In this document: positions 1 to 6,906 of the stretch, one piece after another
Layout: each line of letters begins with the position of its first letter
Position numbering within the stretch: position 1 is the stretch's first letter
Source: DATKMP01 sp035541775
GTDB taxonomy: Bacteria > Bacteroidota > Ignavibacteria > UBA10030
NCBI GenBank assembly: GCA_035541775.1
Contig: DATKMP010000269.1
Span: 1-11,459 of the forward strand
Reading direction: 5' to 3'
DNA length: 11,459 bases
Made by a program: the position numbers and the translations under genes
The notes under the pieces: model-generated
Seen by the model: only the letters and a program-made list of their open reading frames with translations
Told to the model about the DNA's origin: nothing
Database searches by the model: none

Positions 1-1
1 G

Positions 2-970
2 ATTCTCATTGCGTATGTTGTCATTGCGGCGCTTGTGGCATTTTTTAAAAATTACGCGTTCAGCAGAGTGATGATTCTTCTTTCGTGCGGCATGAGCATT
101 GCATTGATTTGCGGATGGCGGCTGCTGGCGCAAGTTTTTGAAAAAACATCTGCAAGCGGCAGTAGCGGGATTTTTGGAAAACGGACGCTGATTGTCGGTA
201 CAGATGCAAAAGCCATTGCATTGTTAAAAAAAATTCGCGCACGTGTCGGCGATGGATACGAAGCCATTGGATTTATCAGCTCGACGCACAAAGAAATTGG
301 AAAATTGATTGCTGATGTGCCGGTGTTGGGCAGTCTGGAGAATGTCGGCAAAGTAATTCACGATCTGCAAATAACCGATGTCATCTTTGCACCGGATGCA
401 TTGAACTATGGACAAATTCTTTCCGTGATCGCCAAGGGGCGCACGCAGCCGGTCAACTTTCATCTTGTTCCCAGTACGATGGAGGTGATGGTGGGAAAAG
501 CAAGTGTGGACAGTTTGGATGAACTTCCGTTGGTTCAAATAACCTATAACATTGATAAACCGTTGAATCAGTTCGGCAAGCGTGCGTTCGATATTTTCAT
601 TTCGGGGTTGCTCTTGTGCACAGCGTATCCTATCTTATATCTAATTCCGAAAATGCTTGGAAGCAGCAACGAATCGTTTTTGGCAAAGCTTCCATCGGTT
701 TTTTCAGGAAGATGGAGCTTGGTCGGTATTCCTATTGCCGATGCACACGAACGACGAAGCAATAACAATGCGTTGTTCCTTGGTAAACCGGGATTGGCCG
801 GTTTAGTACAGCTTCAAAAAAATCGTTCGTTGAGTGAACTGGAAATTGAACAATATCATCTTTATTACGCCCGCAACCAATCGGTGTTGCTGGATATAGA
901 AATTTTGATAAAAACATGGTTACGGCGACATCATGAAACGGCACGACATGAACGCATCACCAGGAGATAG
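2..970 (+). CDS. Polyprenyl glycosylphosphotransferase-like membrane protein, 5' truncated by window, catalytic core apparently missing
   Basis: The frame is open from base 2, so the gene starts upstream; an internal GTG at 35 is not the true start. Visible are 322 residues. Two hydrophobic segments lie near residues 1-13 and 22-42. A Rossmann-like domain follows (RTLIVGTDAKAIALLKKIR, about residues 60-185), as in the CoA_binding_3 domain of WbaP-like enzymes. Next comes a sugar-transferase-like end: KRAFDIFISGLLL (membrane entry), SGRWSLVG (matching the family's KGDMSLVGPRP), GKPGLAGLVQ (PGLTGLWQ) and LLDIEILIKT (LDLKILLRT). Active family members start lipid-linked glycan synthesis by moving a sugar-1-phosphate onto undecaprenyl phosphate. 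Here the stretch that should hold GPVFFxQxRxG, KFRSM and DELPQ is reduced to about 20 residues, so that activity is doubtful. The frame is intact, which argues against recent decay. The neighbouring flippase fits a surface-polysaccharide setting. Confidence 0.75.
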   Translation: MLIAYVVIAALVAFFKNYAFSRVMILLSCGMSIALICGWRLLAQVFEKTSASGSSGIFGKRTLIVGTDAKAIALLKKIRARVGDGYEAIGFISSTHKEIGKLIADVPVLGSLENVGKVIHDLQITDVIFAPDALNYGQILSVIAKGRTQPVNFHLVPSTMEVMVGKASVDSLDELPLVQITYNIDKPLNQFGKRAFDIFISGLLLCTAYPILYLIPKMLGSSNESFLAKLPSVFSGRWSLVGIPIADAHERRSNNNALFLGKPGLAGLVQLQKNRSLSELEIEQYHLYYARNQSVLLDIEILIKTWLRRHHETARHERITRR

Positions 971-973
971 TGA

Positions 974-1927
974 ATGGCAAAAGTAGTGCTCGATTTTGAA
1001 AAACCTATTTTCGAGTTGGAACAAAAAATCGAGGAAATGCGGAAATATGCAGACAACCTTGATATTGCCGACGAAATATCGACACTCGAAAAAAAAATTG
1101 ACCAGCTGCGAGAAACTGTGTACCGTAATTTAACACGATGGCAGCGCGTACAGCTTGCACGTCATCCTGATCGCCCTTATACACTCGATTACATCCAATT
1201 GATGATCGAAGATTTTGTAGAGTTGCATGGCGATAGGCGTTACGGCGATGACAAAGCTGTCGTCGGCGGGTTTGGAACGCTGGGCAAAGAAACCGTGCTG
1301 GTGCTCGGACATCAAAAGGGAAGAGACACGCGCACGAACATTTACAGGAATTTCGGCATGCCAAATCCGGAAGGATATCGCAAAGCGTTACGCTTGATGC
1401 AGCTCGCTGTAAAATTCCATCGTCCAATCATTACGTTGTTAGATACACCGGGCGCGTATCCCGGCATTGGTGCGGAAGAACGCGGACAGGCAGAAGCCAT
1501 CGCAAGAAATTTATTTGAGATGTCGCACTTGCCGGTTCCGATTATCGTTGTGATCATTGGTGAAGGCGCTTCCGGTGGCGCGTTAGGCATGGGTGTCGGT
1601 GACCGCATCTTGATGCTTGAAAATTCTTGGTACTCCGTCATTGCGCCGGAATCATGTTCCAGCATTTTATGGAAGAGCTGGGAATACAAAGAACAGGCAG
1701 CCGAAGCGTTAAAATTGACTGCACCGGATTTGTTGGAACTTGGGGTGATCGACCGCATCGTCCCCGAACCGATGGGTGGCGCGCATCGAAATCACCAACA
1801 AGCGGCCATTGCGTTGAAAGCTGCGTTGTTTGAAGAATTACGTGCGCTGAAAAAAATAAAGCCCGAGAAATTGGTTGAACAGCGCATTCAAAAATTTGAA
1901 AAGATGGGTGTGTGGAAAAATTCTTAA
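974..1927 (+). CDS. accA: Acetyl-CoA carboxylase carboxyltransferase subunit alpha
   Basis: This is the alpha subunit of the carboxyltransferase that moves CO2 from carboxybiotin to acetyl-CoA, giving malonyl-CoA for fatty acid synthesis; it works with AccD in the cytoplasm. The protein has 317 residues, close to E. coli AccA (about 319). A helical N-terminal part (residues 1-60) with heptad-like charged repeats precedes the crotonase-fold domain. Diagnostic stretches are LGHQKGRDT (111-119), a glycine-rich loop TPGAYPGIGAEERGQ (158-172) and the oxyanion region GEGASGGALG (196-205), followed by SVIAPESCSSILW. The ATG at 974 has AGGAG at 962-966, seven bases upstream, inside the end of the preceding gene, whose stop is three bases before the ATG. 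The two genes are probably co-transcribed. accD is not in the window. The call is secure. Confidence 0.97.
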   Translation: MAKVVLDFEKPIFELEQKIEEMRKYADNLDIADEISTLEKKIDQLRETVYRNLTRWQRVQLARHPDRPYTLDYIQLMIEDFVELHGDRRYGDDKAVVGGFGTLGKETVLVLGHQKGRDTRTNIYRNFGMPNPEGYRKALRLMQLAVKFHRPIITLLDTPGAYPGIGAEERGQAEAIARNLFEMSHLPVPIIVVIIGEGASGGALGMGVGDRILMLENSWYSVIAPESCSSILWKSWEYKEQAAEALKLTAPDLLELGVIDRIVPEPMGGAHRNHQQAAIALKAALFEELRALKKIKPEKLVEQRIQKFEKMGVWKNS

Positions 1928-1981
1928 TCGAGGTGGTTTCTTGAGAAGAATTTAAAATCCGAAAGAGGTGGGTCGTTTATC

Positions 1982-2410
1982 GTGATAAAGTCTTTGACAA
2001 AAATTCGCGTTCGCTATGCCGATACGGATCAGATGCGAGTCGTGTATCATGGAAAATATCTGGAGTATTTTGAACTCGGCCGTTCGGATTTGATTCGCAA
2101 TCTCGGGCTTCCCTATTCGCAGATGGAATCTGAGGGAATATTTTTACCAGTGGTGGAAGCGTTTGCAAAGTATCGACGGCCTGCACATTATGATGAATTG
2201 CTGGTGGTGGAATCTGAGGTAAAAGAAATTCCGGCAGCATCGCTTCGCATCGAGTATCATGTATTTCGCGATGGAGAAAACGAATTGCTTGCCGAAGGGT
2301 ACACCGTTCATAGTTTTCTGAATATCAAAACCGGCAAACCGACCCGCGCCCCCAAAGCATTTGTCGATATCCTTCAAAATGCAGCGCAGCGACAATCAAT
2401 CACTGTATGA
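1982..2410 (+). CDS. YbgC/FadM-family acyl-CoA thioesterase (hotdog fold)
   Basis: A 142-residue protein of the single-hotdog 4-hydroxybenzoyl-CoA thioesterase family, which hydrolyses acyl-CoA thioesters. The N-terminal signature VRYADTDQMRVVYHGKYLEYF (residues 10-30) carries the family's catalytic aspartate (the second Asp of DTD, residue 16) and the conserved VVYHxxYLxYFE run. The rest alternates strand and helix as expected, with AKYRRPAHYDELLVVESEV (around 62-80) typical of the family. The start is GTG at 1982 with GAGGTG at 1965-1970, about 11 bases upstream; the frame is open back to the accA stop but has no better start. Exact substrate is unknown; its place beside accA suggests acyl-CoA or envelope lipid metabolism. 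The gene follows accA by 54 bp on the same strand. Confidence 0.88.
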   Translation: MIKSLTKIRVRYADTDQMRVVYHGKYLEYFELGRSDLIRNLGLPYSQMESEGIFLPVVEAFAKYRRPAHYDELLVVESEVKEIPAASLRIEYHVFRDGENELLAEGYTVHSFLNIKTGKPTRAPKAFVDILQNAAQRQSITV

Positions 2411-2425
2411 TGGTATTTTCCAGCA

Positions 2426-3907
2426 ATGATTGAAAAAATATTCCGACTTGGAAAAGAAACAGCGGTGTACGGATTGAGTACCGTCGTGGGGCGGCTGCTT
2501 AATTTTTTGATCGTTCCATTTTATGCCAATGTTTTGCTGCCTGCTGAAAACGGAATCATTTCCAATCTCTATGCCTACATCGCGTTTGTGACGGTCCTGT
2601 TCACGTACGGCATGGAACCGGCCTATATGCGGTTTGTTTCGTCGCTGGAAAAAGGAGACAAGAAACAAAATTTCAGCGTCCCGTTTCTTTCTCTTCTTGT
2701 AACTTCCGTGGTATTTGCCATCATTATTCATGTTAATGCAGGCGCCATCTGTGGATGGATCGGCGTTGACCGATCTTCTTTTCACTTGGTGCAATATTCG
2801 GGATGGATTTTGTGCTTTGATGCGCTTTCGATTATTCCTTTTGCATCGCTTCGTATGGAACAGAAAGCGAAAAAATTTGCTTCGCTGAAAGTGATGAACA
2901 TTTCCATCAATCTGGTCTTGAATTTGGTGCTTATTCTTGGCGTCGGCATGCATGCGGAGGGAGTGTTCCTTGCAAATGTTATTGCTTCGGCGGCAACGTT
3001 TGCGATAATGTTTGGCGTGGTGTTCAACAATTTTACTTTCCAATTACCCCATGGTTTATATAAAGATATTTTAAAATTTGGATTGCCGTATATTCCCGCA
3101 GGACTTGCCGGCATTGCCATGCAGGTGATCGATCGCCCCATTGTCAAAGCGCTGACCAATGATGCAACGCTCGGCATCTATCAAATCAATTATCGGCTCG
3201 GAATTTTTATGATGTTGATTGTCGGAATGTTTGATTATGCATGGCGTCCGTTTTTTTTGCATCACGCGAAAGAGCCGGATGCGAAAAAACTTTTTGCAAA
3301 AGTGTTCACATATTATGTTCTCGGCGCGATGTGCATATTTTTGTCAGTATCATTTTTTATCGGCGATATCGTTCGCATGCACTTTTTCGGAAAACAATTT
3401 TTTCCGCCGGTCTATTGGTCGGGCGTTTCGATTGTTCCATGGGTATTGTTAGCGTATGTCTTTACAGGCGCTTATACGGTTTTTGTGGTCGGGGTCTATT
3501 TGGAAAAGAAAACGAAATATTTGCCGTTCGTCACCGGTGCCGGTGCAGTACTGAATATTATTGCGAACTTTTTATTGATACCGCGGATTGGAATAATGGG
3601 GGGCGCACTTTCCACTTTATTAAGTTACATCGTTATGGCAAGCGGCATATATATCGCTTCACAAAAATATTATTATGTAAAGTATGAATGGGGAAGAATC
3701 TTTCGTTTAGTGAGTGTCAGTGCAATCGTATTTTTATGCTGGCTCGTTTTAGGATTGCAGCCGCTCACCGCCGTCGGGACGGGAATAAAATTCATGCTCT
3801 TGCTCGGTTTTGCCATCGCAGTGGCAAAGCTAAATATTATTGATAAAGAAGATATTGTTACCGCAAAAGCACTTGTGCAAAAAATGGTTGCACGGTCGGC
3901 TTCTTAA
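2426..3907 (+). CDS. Polysaccharide/lipid-linked oligosaccharide flippase (Wzx/MVF superfamily)
   Basis: A 493-residue, strongly hydrophobic protein with roughly 12-14 membrane segments. The start (IFRLGKETAVYGLSTVVGR, then LLNFLIVPFY) is typical of Wzx-like polysaccharide exporters, as is LPYIPAGLAGIAMQVIDRPI (about 212-231) before transmembrane segment 7. Members flip undecaprenyl-linked oligosaccharides across the inner membrane, so this gene fits with the glycosylphosphotransferase-like protein upstream. The ATG at 2426 lies 15 bp after the thioesterase stop. No convincing SD site is seen, so it may be translated by coupling to the upstream gene. Its 3' end faces the minus-strand phosphatase gene with only 12 bp between the stops and no obvious intrinsic terminator. 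The substrate cannot be read from sequence. Confidence 0.9.
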   Translation: MIEKIFRLGKETAVYGLSTVVGRLLNFLIVPFYANVLLPAENGIISNLYAYIAFVTVLFTYGMEPAYMRFVSSLEKGDKKQNFSVPFLSLLVTSVVFAIIIHVNAGAICGWIGVDRSSFHLVQYSGWILCFDALSIIPFASLRMEQKAKKFASLKVMNISINLVLNLVLILGVGMHAEGVFLANVIASAATFAIMFGVVFNNFTFQLPHGLYKDILKFGLPYIPAGLAGIAMQVIDRPIVKALTNDATLGIYQINYRLGIFMMLIVGMFDYAWRPFFLHHAKEPDAKKLFAKVFTYYVLGAMCIFLSVSFFIGDIVRMHFFGKQFFPPVYWSGVSIVPWVLLAYVFTGAYTVFVVGVYLEKKTKYLPFVTGAGAVLNIIANFLLIPRIGIMGGALSTLLSYIVMASGIYIASQKYYYVKYEWGRIFRLVSVSAIVFLCWLVLGLQPLTAVGTGIKFMLLLGFAIAVAKLNIIDKEDIVTAKALVQKMVARSAS

Positions 3908-3919
3908 AAATGTATTGGT

Positions 3920-5080
3920 TCAAAAATATTCGACATTCACTTCTTTGCCGAACGACGATAATATTGCCACAAGCTGCCGGATGATGCTCCGGCGTAATAA
4001 AACAGACGACGGCATCTTGAGTTTTGTGTAAGCAGAATTATCTGCAAGCCCGACCATGAAGGTGATCGTATCGGCAAGCAACAATTCTTCCGAAAGTAAT
4101 ACGGCGGCATTGCGAGAAACGGGCAAAGCGTTCCTGTCACCCTTGCTTTGTTCTAAATATTCTGTTGTCCGCGAAAGCGTCAAAATTCCTTCCGTCACAA
4201 GGTCGATAGTATCGATGCGGCTTAATCCCGGGAGGTCGTCTTGTTCGGAATCGGGAATCTGTCGAATCTTCGAGCCGAGGTACAACGCAACAATATTGCC
4301 GGTTGTTCCGCCGCAGACAATTTTCCTTCCCGGTGTTTTTAAAAATCGTTCGACGCATGCATCATCCATGGCCACATTAGACGGTGGTCCGGTGAGCACC
4401 GTCGCTTCTCTGCCGTTCCGAACTTGAATCACGATCAACGAAGCATCGTCTTTGGGATTCATCCCGTACGATTTAAGTGTTTGGTCGGCAAGCGAGCGGC
4501 AAATTTCTTTTGCCGTGATATGTTTGGCTGTGAGAGATTGTTCGATATGTTTGCTGATAGAGGTCAACGCCCAGCCATCATTAAAATACACATCTGCGTT
4601 TGCGCCCGGAATGCCGTCGCTCATGGCCACGATCCAATCGCCATCCTCGAGAGTGATCTGTTGCTGCTGAATTTCTTTCTGGTCGATAATTTCCGTTTTT
4701 GTTTCGGAGGCCGATAACCGTCCAAGTTTGAACACTAAAACGGGCGGATTGCCGAAATTGGAAATGGAAGCGATTTTGCGATAACGATCGATATCAATAA
4801 TTAAAAATGTTGCATACGCAGCATTTTGTTTTTTTTGAACCGGAAGCGTTGCCGCGATCGTCGGAAGAACTTCTTTCAACGGCACATCGGCGATGAGTAA
4901 GCGCGATACTATTTCCGCTGTCAACGTGGAAGAAACATTTGCCTGCACGCCGCTGCCCAGTCCGTCGGAAAGAATGGCGATGATGCGCTCGGGCGAACGC
5001 GCAACGCGAACGGTATCGCCGCATAACTCTTCGCCTGATTTCGGGAAGGCGAAAGTTTCCAGATCGTAATACAATCCCAT
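3920..5080 (-). CDS. SpoIIE/PP2C-type serine phosphatase with hydrogenase-cluster-associated C-terminal domain
   Basis: The protein has 386 residues from the ATG at 5080. Residues about 14-222 form a SpoIIE-type PP2C phosphatase: GEELCGD (Asp22), ILSDGLGSG (Asp39), SNFGNPP (108-113), AMSDGI (Asp155) and KDDASLIVIQV (Asp211/212). All metal-binding aspartates expected for Mn/Mg catalysis are present, so it should be active on phosphoserine or phosphothreonine. Residues about 228-386 form a second domain with GRKIVCGGTTGNIVALYLG (251-269), IDLVTEGILTL (292-302) and ADTITFMVGLA (336-346). I recall this arrangement in phosphatases beside [FeFe]-hydrogenase genes of anaerobic Firmicutes, but know no function for the tail. 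A TTG at 5089 is a possible longer start, but AGGAAG at 5095-5090 abuts it and sits nine bases before the ATG, so ATG is preferred. It is the second gene after the PAS gene. No kinase or STAS-type partner is in view, so its substrate is unknown. Confidence 0.88.
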   Translation of the reverse strand: MGLYYDLETFAFPKSGEELCGDTVRVARSPERIIAILSDGLGSGVQANVSSTLTAEIVSRLLIADVPLKEVLPTIAATLPVQKKQNAAYATFLIIDIDRYRKIASISNFGNPPVLVFKLGRLSASETKTEIIDQKEIQQQQITLEDGDWIVAMSDGIPGANADVYFNDGWALTSISKHIEQSLTAKHITAKEICRSLADQTLKSYGMNPKDDASLIVIQVRNGREATVLTGPPSNVAMDDACVERFLKTPGRKIVCGGTTGNIVALYLGSKIRQIPDSEQDDLPGLSRIDTIDLVTEGILTLSRTTEYLEQSKGDRNALPVSRNAAVLLSEELLLADTITFMVGLADNSAYTKLKMPSSVLLRRSIIRQLVAILSSFGKEVNVEYF

Positions 5081-5081
5081 C

Positions 5082-5582
5082 TTAGACAACTTCCTGATTA
5101 ATCATTTTCAATAACCGCTGGAGACTGATTTTGGATTCTGCAGAAGTCTCGCCCAGCAATCGCGCAATTTCTTGTGCGACACGCATTTGATTATTGATCA
5201 CATTCGTAATTTCAGCAGCGGTTGTTTGCTTGAGCGTATTAAACTCGCGCTGTTTTTGCCACTCGGCGCTCAAATCCACCATAATGCATGCGATGGCATT
5301 TTCTTCTTGAATGGGAAAAAAAAGACGACGCACGTACAACCCATATTGAGCGTATTCTTTTGGTTCGGCTTTGCGTATTTCATTGAGTTCCCAGACTTTC
5401 GTAAATTCATCTGCGTCCTCGATGATGGTCGAAGCGGGGCGGCCGACGACTTGTTCTTCTTTTACGCGAAACATTTTGCAAAATGCCGGATTCACGATGG
5501 TCACGATGAGTTCGGGGTTCACGACTATGAGCGCGTTGGGGTCATAATCCCATAACATCTTCCAGAGTGATTGTGCTTCCAT
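5082..5582 (-). CDS. Stand-alone PAS-domain sensor protein, HydS-tail-like
   Basis: A 166-residue protein with one PAS domain (about residues 7-108: NALIVVNPELIVTIVNPAFC, VVGRPAS, then YAQYGLYVRRLFFPI) and a helical C-terminal tail (about 110-162) containing QMRVAQEIARLLGETSAESK. I recall this combination, including the MRVAQEIAxLLGET run, from the C-terminal end of sensory [FeFe]-hydrogenases (HydS, group C) and similar proteins in anaerobic Firmicutes. Here there is no hydrogenase or iron-sulfur domain in front. The PAS domain may bind a small ligand, redox cofactor or partner; only two cysteines (35 and 99) are present and no haem or flavin signature can be named. There is no kinase domain, so output probably goes through protein contact, most simply with the phosphatase encoded one base downstream. 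The SD site (TGAGAA about ten bases upstream) is weak. It is transcribed divergently from rex. Confidence 0.82.
   Translation of the reverse strand: MEAQSLWKMLWDYDPNALIVVNPELIVTIVNPAFCKMFRVKEEQVVGRPASTIIEDADEFTKVWELNEIRKAEPKEYAQYGLYVRRLFFPIQEENAIACIMVDLSAEWQKQREFNTLKQTTAAEITNVINNQMRVAQEIARLLGETSAESKISLQRLLKMINQEVV
5090..5095 (-). promoter_or_regulatory. Shine-Dalgarno site fixing the phosphatase start
   Basis: On the minus strand this reads AGGAAG. It lies inside the end of the PAS gene, nine bases before the ATG at 5080 but directly against the TTG at 5089. The spacing supports the ATG, which begins one base after the PAS stop codon and suggests translational coupling of the two genes. Confidence 0.7.
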
Positions 5583-5710
5583 AATGTATTCTCAAAAATA
5601 ATGAATAATATTTCTTGCAAGATAATAGTTTATTCGTTAATATTATATCGATATATTTATATCGATAATAATGTATAGATAAAAATAACACGATTCAAGG
5701 AAAAACTGAT
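5583..5710. promoter_or_regulatory. AT-rich divergent promoter region between the PAS gene and rex
   Basis: This 128-bp spacer separates the minus-strand PAS-phosphatase operon from the plus-strand rex-hydCBA operon, so it must carry both promoters. It is much richer in A and T than the flanking genes. It holds a 10-bp palindrome, TCTTGCAAGA (5613-5622), and a 22-bp palindrome (5646-5667). A weak -10-like TATAGAT lies at 5674-5680, but I see no matching -35 box and do not claim exact promoters. No classical Rex operator of the form TTGTGAA-N-TTCACAA is visible. The rex SD site is AAGGAAA near 5697-5703. Confidence 0.75.
5646..5667. repeat. 22-bp palindrome, candidate operator
   Basis: Two 10-bp arms, TATCGATATA and TATATCGATA, are exact reverse complements around a central TT. 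Each arm includes the self-complementary octamer TATCGATA, so the site is also a direct repeat with a 14-bp period. It lies 43 bp before the rex start codon. The symmetry and position suggest binding of a dimeric regulator (Rex itself, or a regulator of the divergent PAS operon). It does not match the Rex consensus I know. Confidence 0.6.
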
Positions 5711-6379
5711 ATGGGTAAAATACCGGTTGTACCTGCTGTTGCAAACGTGAAGAAGGCGCCTCTGCCGATTCTTCGTCGTTTATCTATTTATCATCAAGTT
5801 CTCACGGAAATGAAAGAGCGGCAGGTCGAAATGACATCCAGCACGGTCATTTCCAACGCCGTCGAATATAAGCCGATTCAAGTCCGGAAAGATTTGCAAA
5901 TATTGGGATTGGTGGGCAAACCGAAGATCGGTTTTCGTGTTGATGAATTATTGGATGCGATCAAGCGCTATGTCGGCTGGTCCAAAGAGCATCGTGCTAT
6001 TTTAATCGGCGTTGGAAATCTAGGCAGCGCCTTGATCAATTTTCCATGGTTTGCCGAATACGGCTTGCGGTTCATTGCGGCGTTCGATGCCTCGGAGAAA
6101 CGTTCGAATATTGTTGTCAATCATGTCCCCATTCATCCTGTAAGTTATTTCCCAAAATATGTCAGAAGCCATGCCGTCGATATTGTTGTGCTTGCCGTGC
6201 CGATTACGGCGGCGCAAGATGTGACGGATATGGTCGTAGCCGCCGGCGTTCGCGGCATCTGGAATTTTTCTGCAACGCCGATAAAAGTTCCTCCTCACAT
6301 TATCGTTGAAAACGCATTATTTACTCAAAGCTTGGCGGTGTTAACGCGCCGGTTAAGCGAAGGTAAAATTATCAAATAA
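5711..6379 (+). CDS. rex: Redox-sensing transcriptional repressor, Rex family (hydrogenase-associated variant)
   Basis: A 222-residue Rex-type repressor. Such proteins sense the NADH/NAD+ ratio: as homodimers they bind operators when NAD+ dominates and let go when NADH builds up. Residues about 20-80 form the winged helix (LRRLSIYHQVL, then PIQVRKDLQILGLVGKPKIGF). Residues about 93-200 form the Rossmann domain, with GVGNLGSA (100-107), the acidic end of beta-2 in IAAFD (Asp126) and LAVPITAAQDV. The C-terminal helix (FTQSLAVLTRRL) matches the swapped dimer helix. The wing reads GKPKIGF rather than the usual GxRGxGY; I recall GKPK-type wings in Rex-like proteins near clostridial hydrogenase genes. 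The start is ATG with AAGGAAA upstream. hydC begins 17 bp downstream, so rex is most likely the first gene of the hydrogenase operon and may regulate itself and hydCBA. Confidence 0.92.
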   Translation: MGKIPVVPAVANVKKAPLPILRRLSIYHQVLTEMKERQVEMTSSTVISNAVEYKPIQVRKDLQILGLVGKPKIGFRVDELLDAIKRYVGWSKEHRAILIGVGNLGSALINFPWFAEYGLRFIAAFDASEKRSNIVVNHVPIHPVSYFPKYVRSHAVDIVVLAVPITAAQDVTDMVVAAGVRGIWNFSATPIKVPPHIIVENALFTQSLAVLTRRLSEGKIIK

Positions 6380-6396
6380 GAAAGGTCATTGTATTT

Positions 6397-6906
6397 ATGT
6401 CACCGGAAGTTTTGCTTGCACGCACCGAGATGTTCAATAACGTGTGCAAGATATTAGAAGAGTATCAGCACAAAAAAAATAATTTAGTCCCGATTCTTCA
6501 AGCTGTTCAAGAAGAATATCATTATTTACCCGAAGATGTACTTCGATTTGTTGCAGCGTCGTTGCAGTTGCCTGTGGCACGCGTGTTTGGCGTGGCAACA
6601 TTCTACGCACACTTTGCGCTGGAGCCGAAAGGAAAATATATCATTAAAGTATGTAATGGCACAGCATGCCATGTTAAAGATTCCATTTCGTTGCTTGATA
6701 CGGTTCGCGAAATTCTTAAACTGCACGGCGAGCAAAAAACGACGGATGATATGTTGTTCACGCTCGAGACCGTGTCGTGTCTCGGTGCATGCGGATTAGC
6801 GCCGGTGGTTGTGGTGAATGAAGAAGTGCATTCCTTGATGACGCCGCAAAAGACAGAAACCTTATTGAAAAATATTATGGCATCGGAAAAGGAGTTGGCG
6901 GCATGA
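6397..6906 (+). CDS. hydC: [FeFe]-hydrogenase subunit gamma, NuoE-like [2Fe-2S] protein
   Basis: A 169-residue NuoE-type protein of the thioredoxin-like [2Fe-2S] ferredoxin family. A helical N-terminal half (VPILQAVQEEYHYLPEDVLR, residues 31-50; ARVFGVATFYAHF, 61-73) is typical of NuoE. The cluster site has all four cysteines: Cys86 and Cys91 in KVCNGTACHVK, and Cys128 and Cys132 in SCLGACGLAP. In HydABC enzymes this small subunit binds the NuoF-like HydB and holds one [2Fe-2S] cluster in the peripheral electron path. The start is ATG at 6397 with AAAGG at 6381-6385, a rather long spacing of 11 bases. Its stop overlaps the hydB start (ATGA). NuoE of complex I is the only real alternative, and it is excluded by the hydA gene downstream and the absence of other nuo genes. 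Confidence 0.93.
   Translation: MSPEVLLARTEMFNNVCKILEEYQHKKNNLVPILQAVQEEYHYLPEDVLRFVAASLQLPVARVFGVATFYAHFALEPKGKYIIKVCNGTACHVKDSISLLDTVREILKLHGEQKTTDDMLFTLETVSCLGACGLAPVVVVNEEVHSLMTPQKTETLLKNIMASEKELAA

Noticed and set aside
1930..1955. GAGGTGG at 1930-1936 followed by a TTG at 1941 and a four-codon frame before the thioesterase gene
   Set aside because: The frame ends at once (stop at 1953-1955) and is not in phase with the thioesterase; a leader peptide cannot be supported, so it is probably chance.
2407..2433. ATGATG overlapping the thioesterase stop as a possible flippase start
   Set aside because: It is out of phase with the flippase and runs into a stop after eight codons; ATG at 2426 gives the expected N-terminus.
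2396..3043. Long minus-strand open frame (215 codons) opposite the flippase gene
   Set aside because: It is rich in Lys, Arg, His and Asn without any recognisable motif and lies fully opposite a clear membrane-protein gene; it is a shadow frame.
5087..5089. TTG start for the phosphatase, overlapping the PAS gene
   Set aside because: The SD site directly abuts it with no spacer, whereas it sits at good distance from the ATG at 5080.
5613..5622. TCTTGCAAGA palindrome in the divergent region as a Rex operator
   Set aside because: Only 10 bp are symmetric and it does not resemble a Rex site; short palindromes like this arise by chance.
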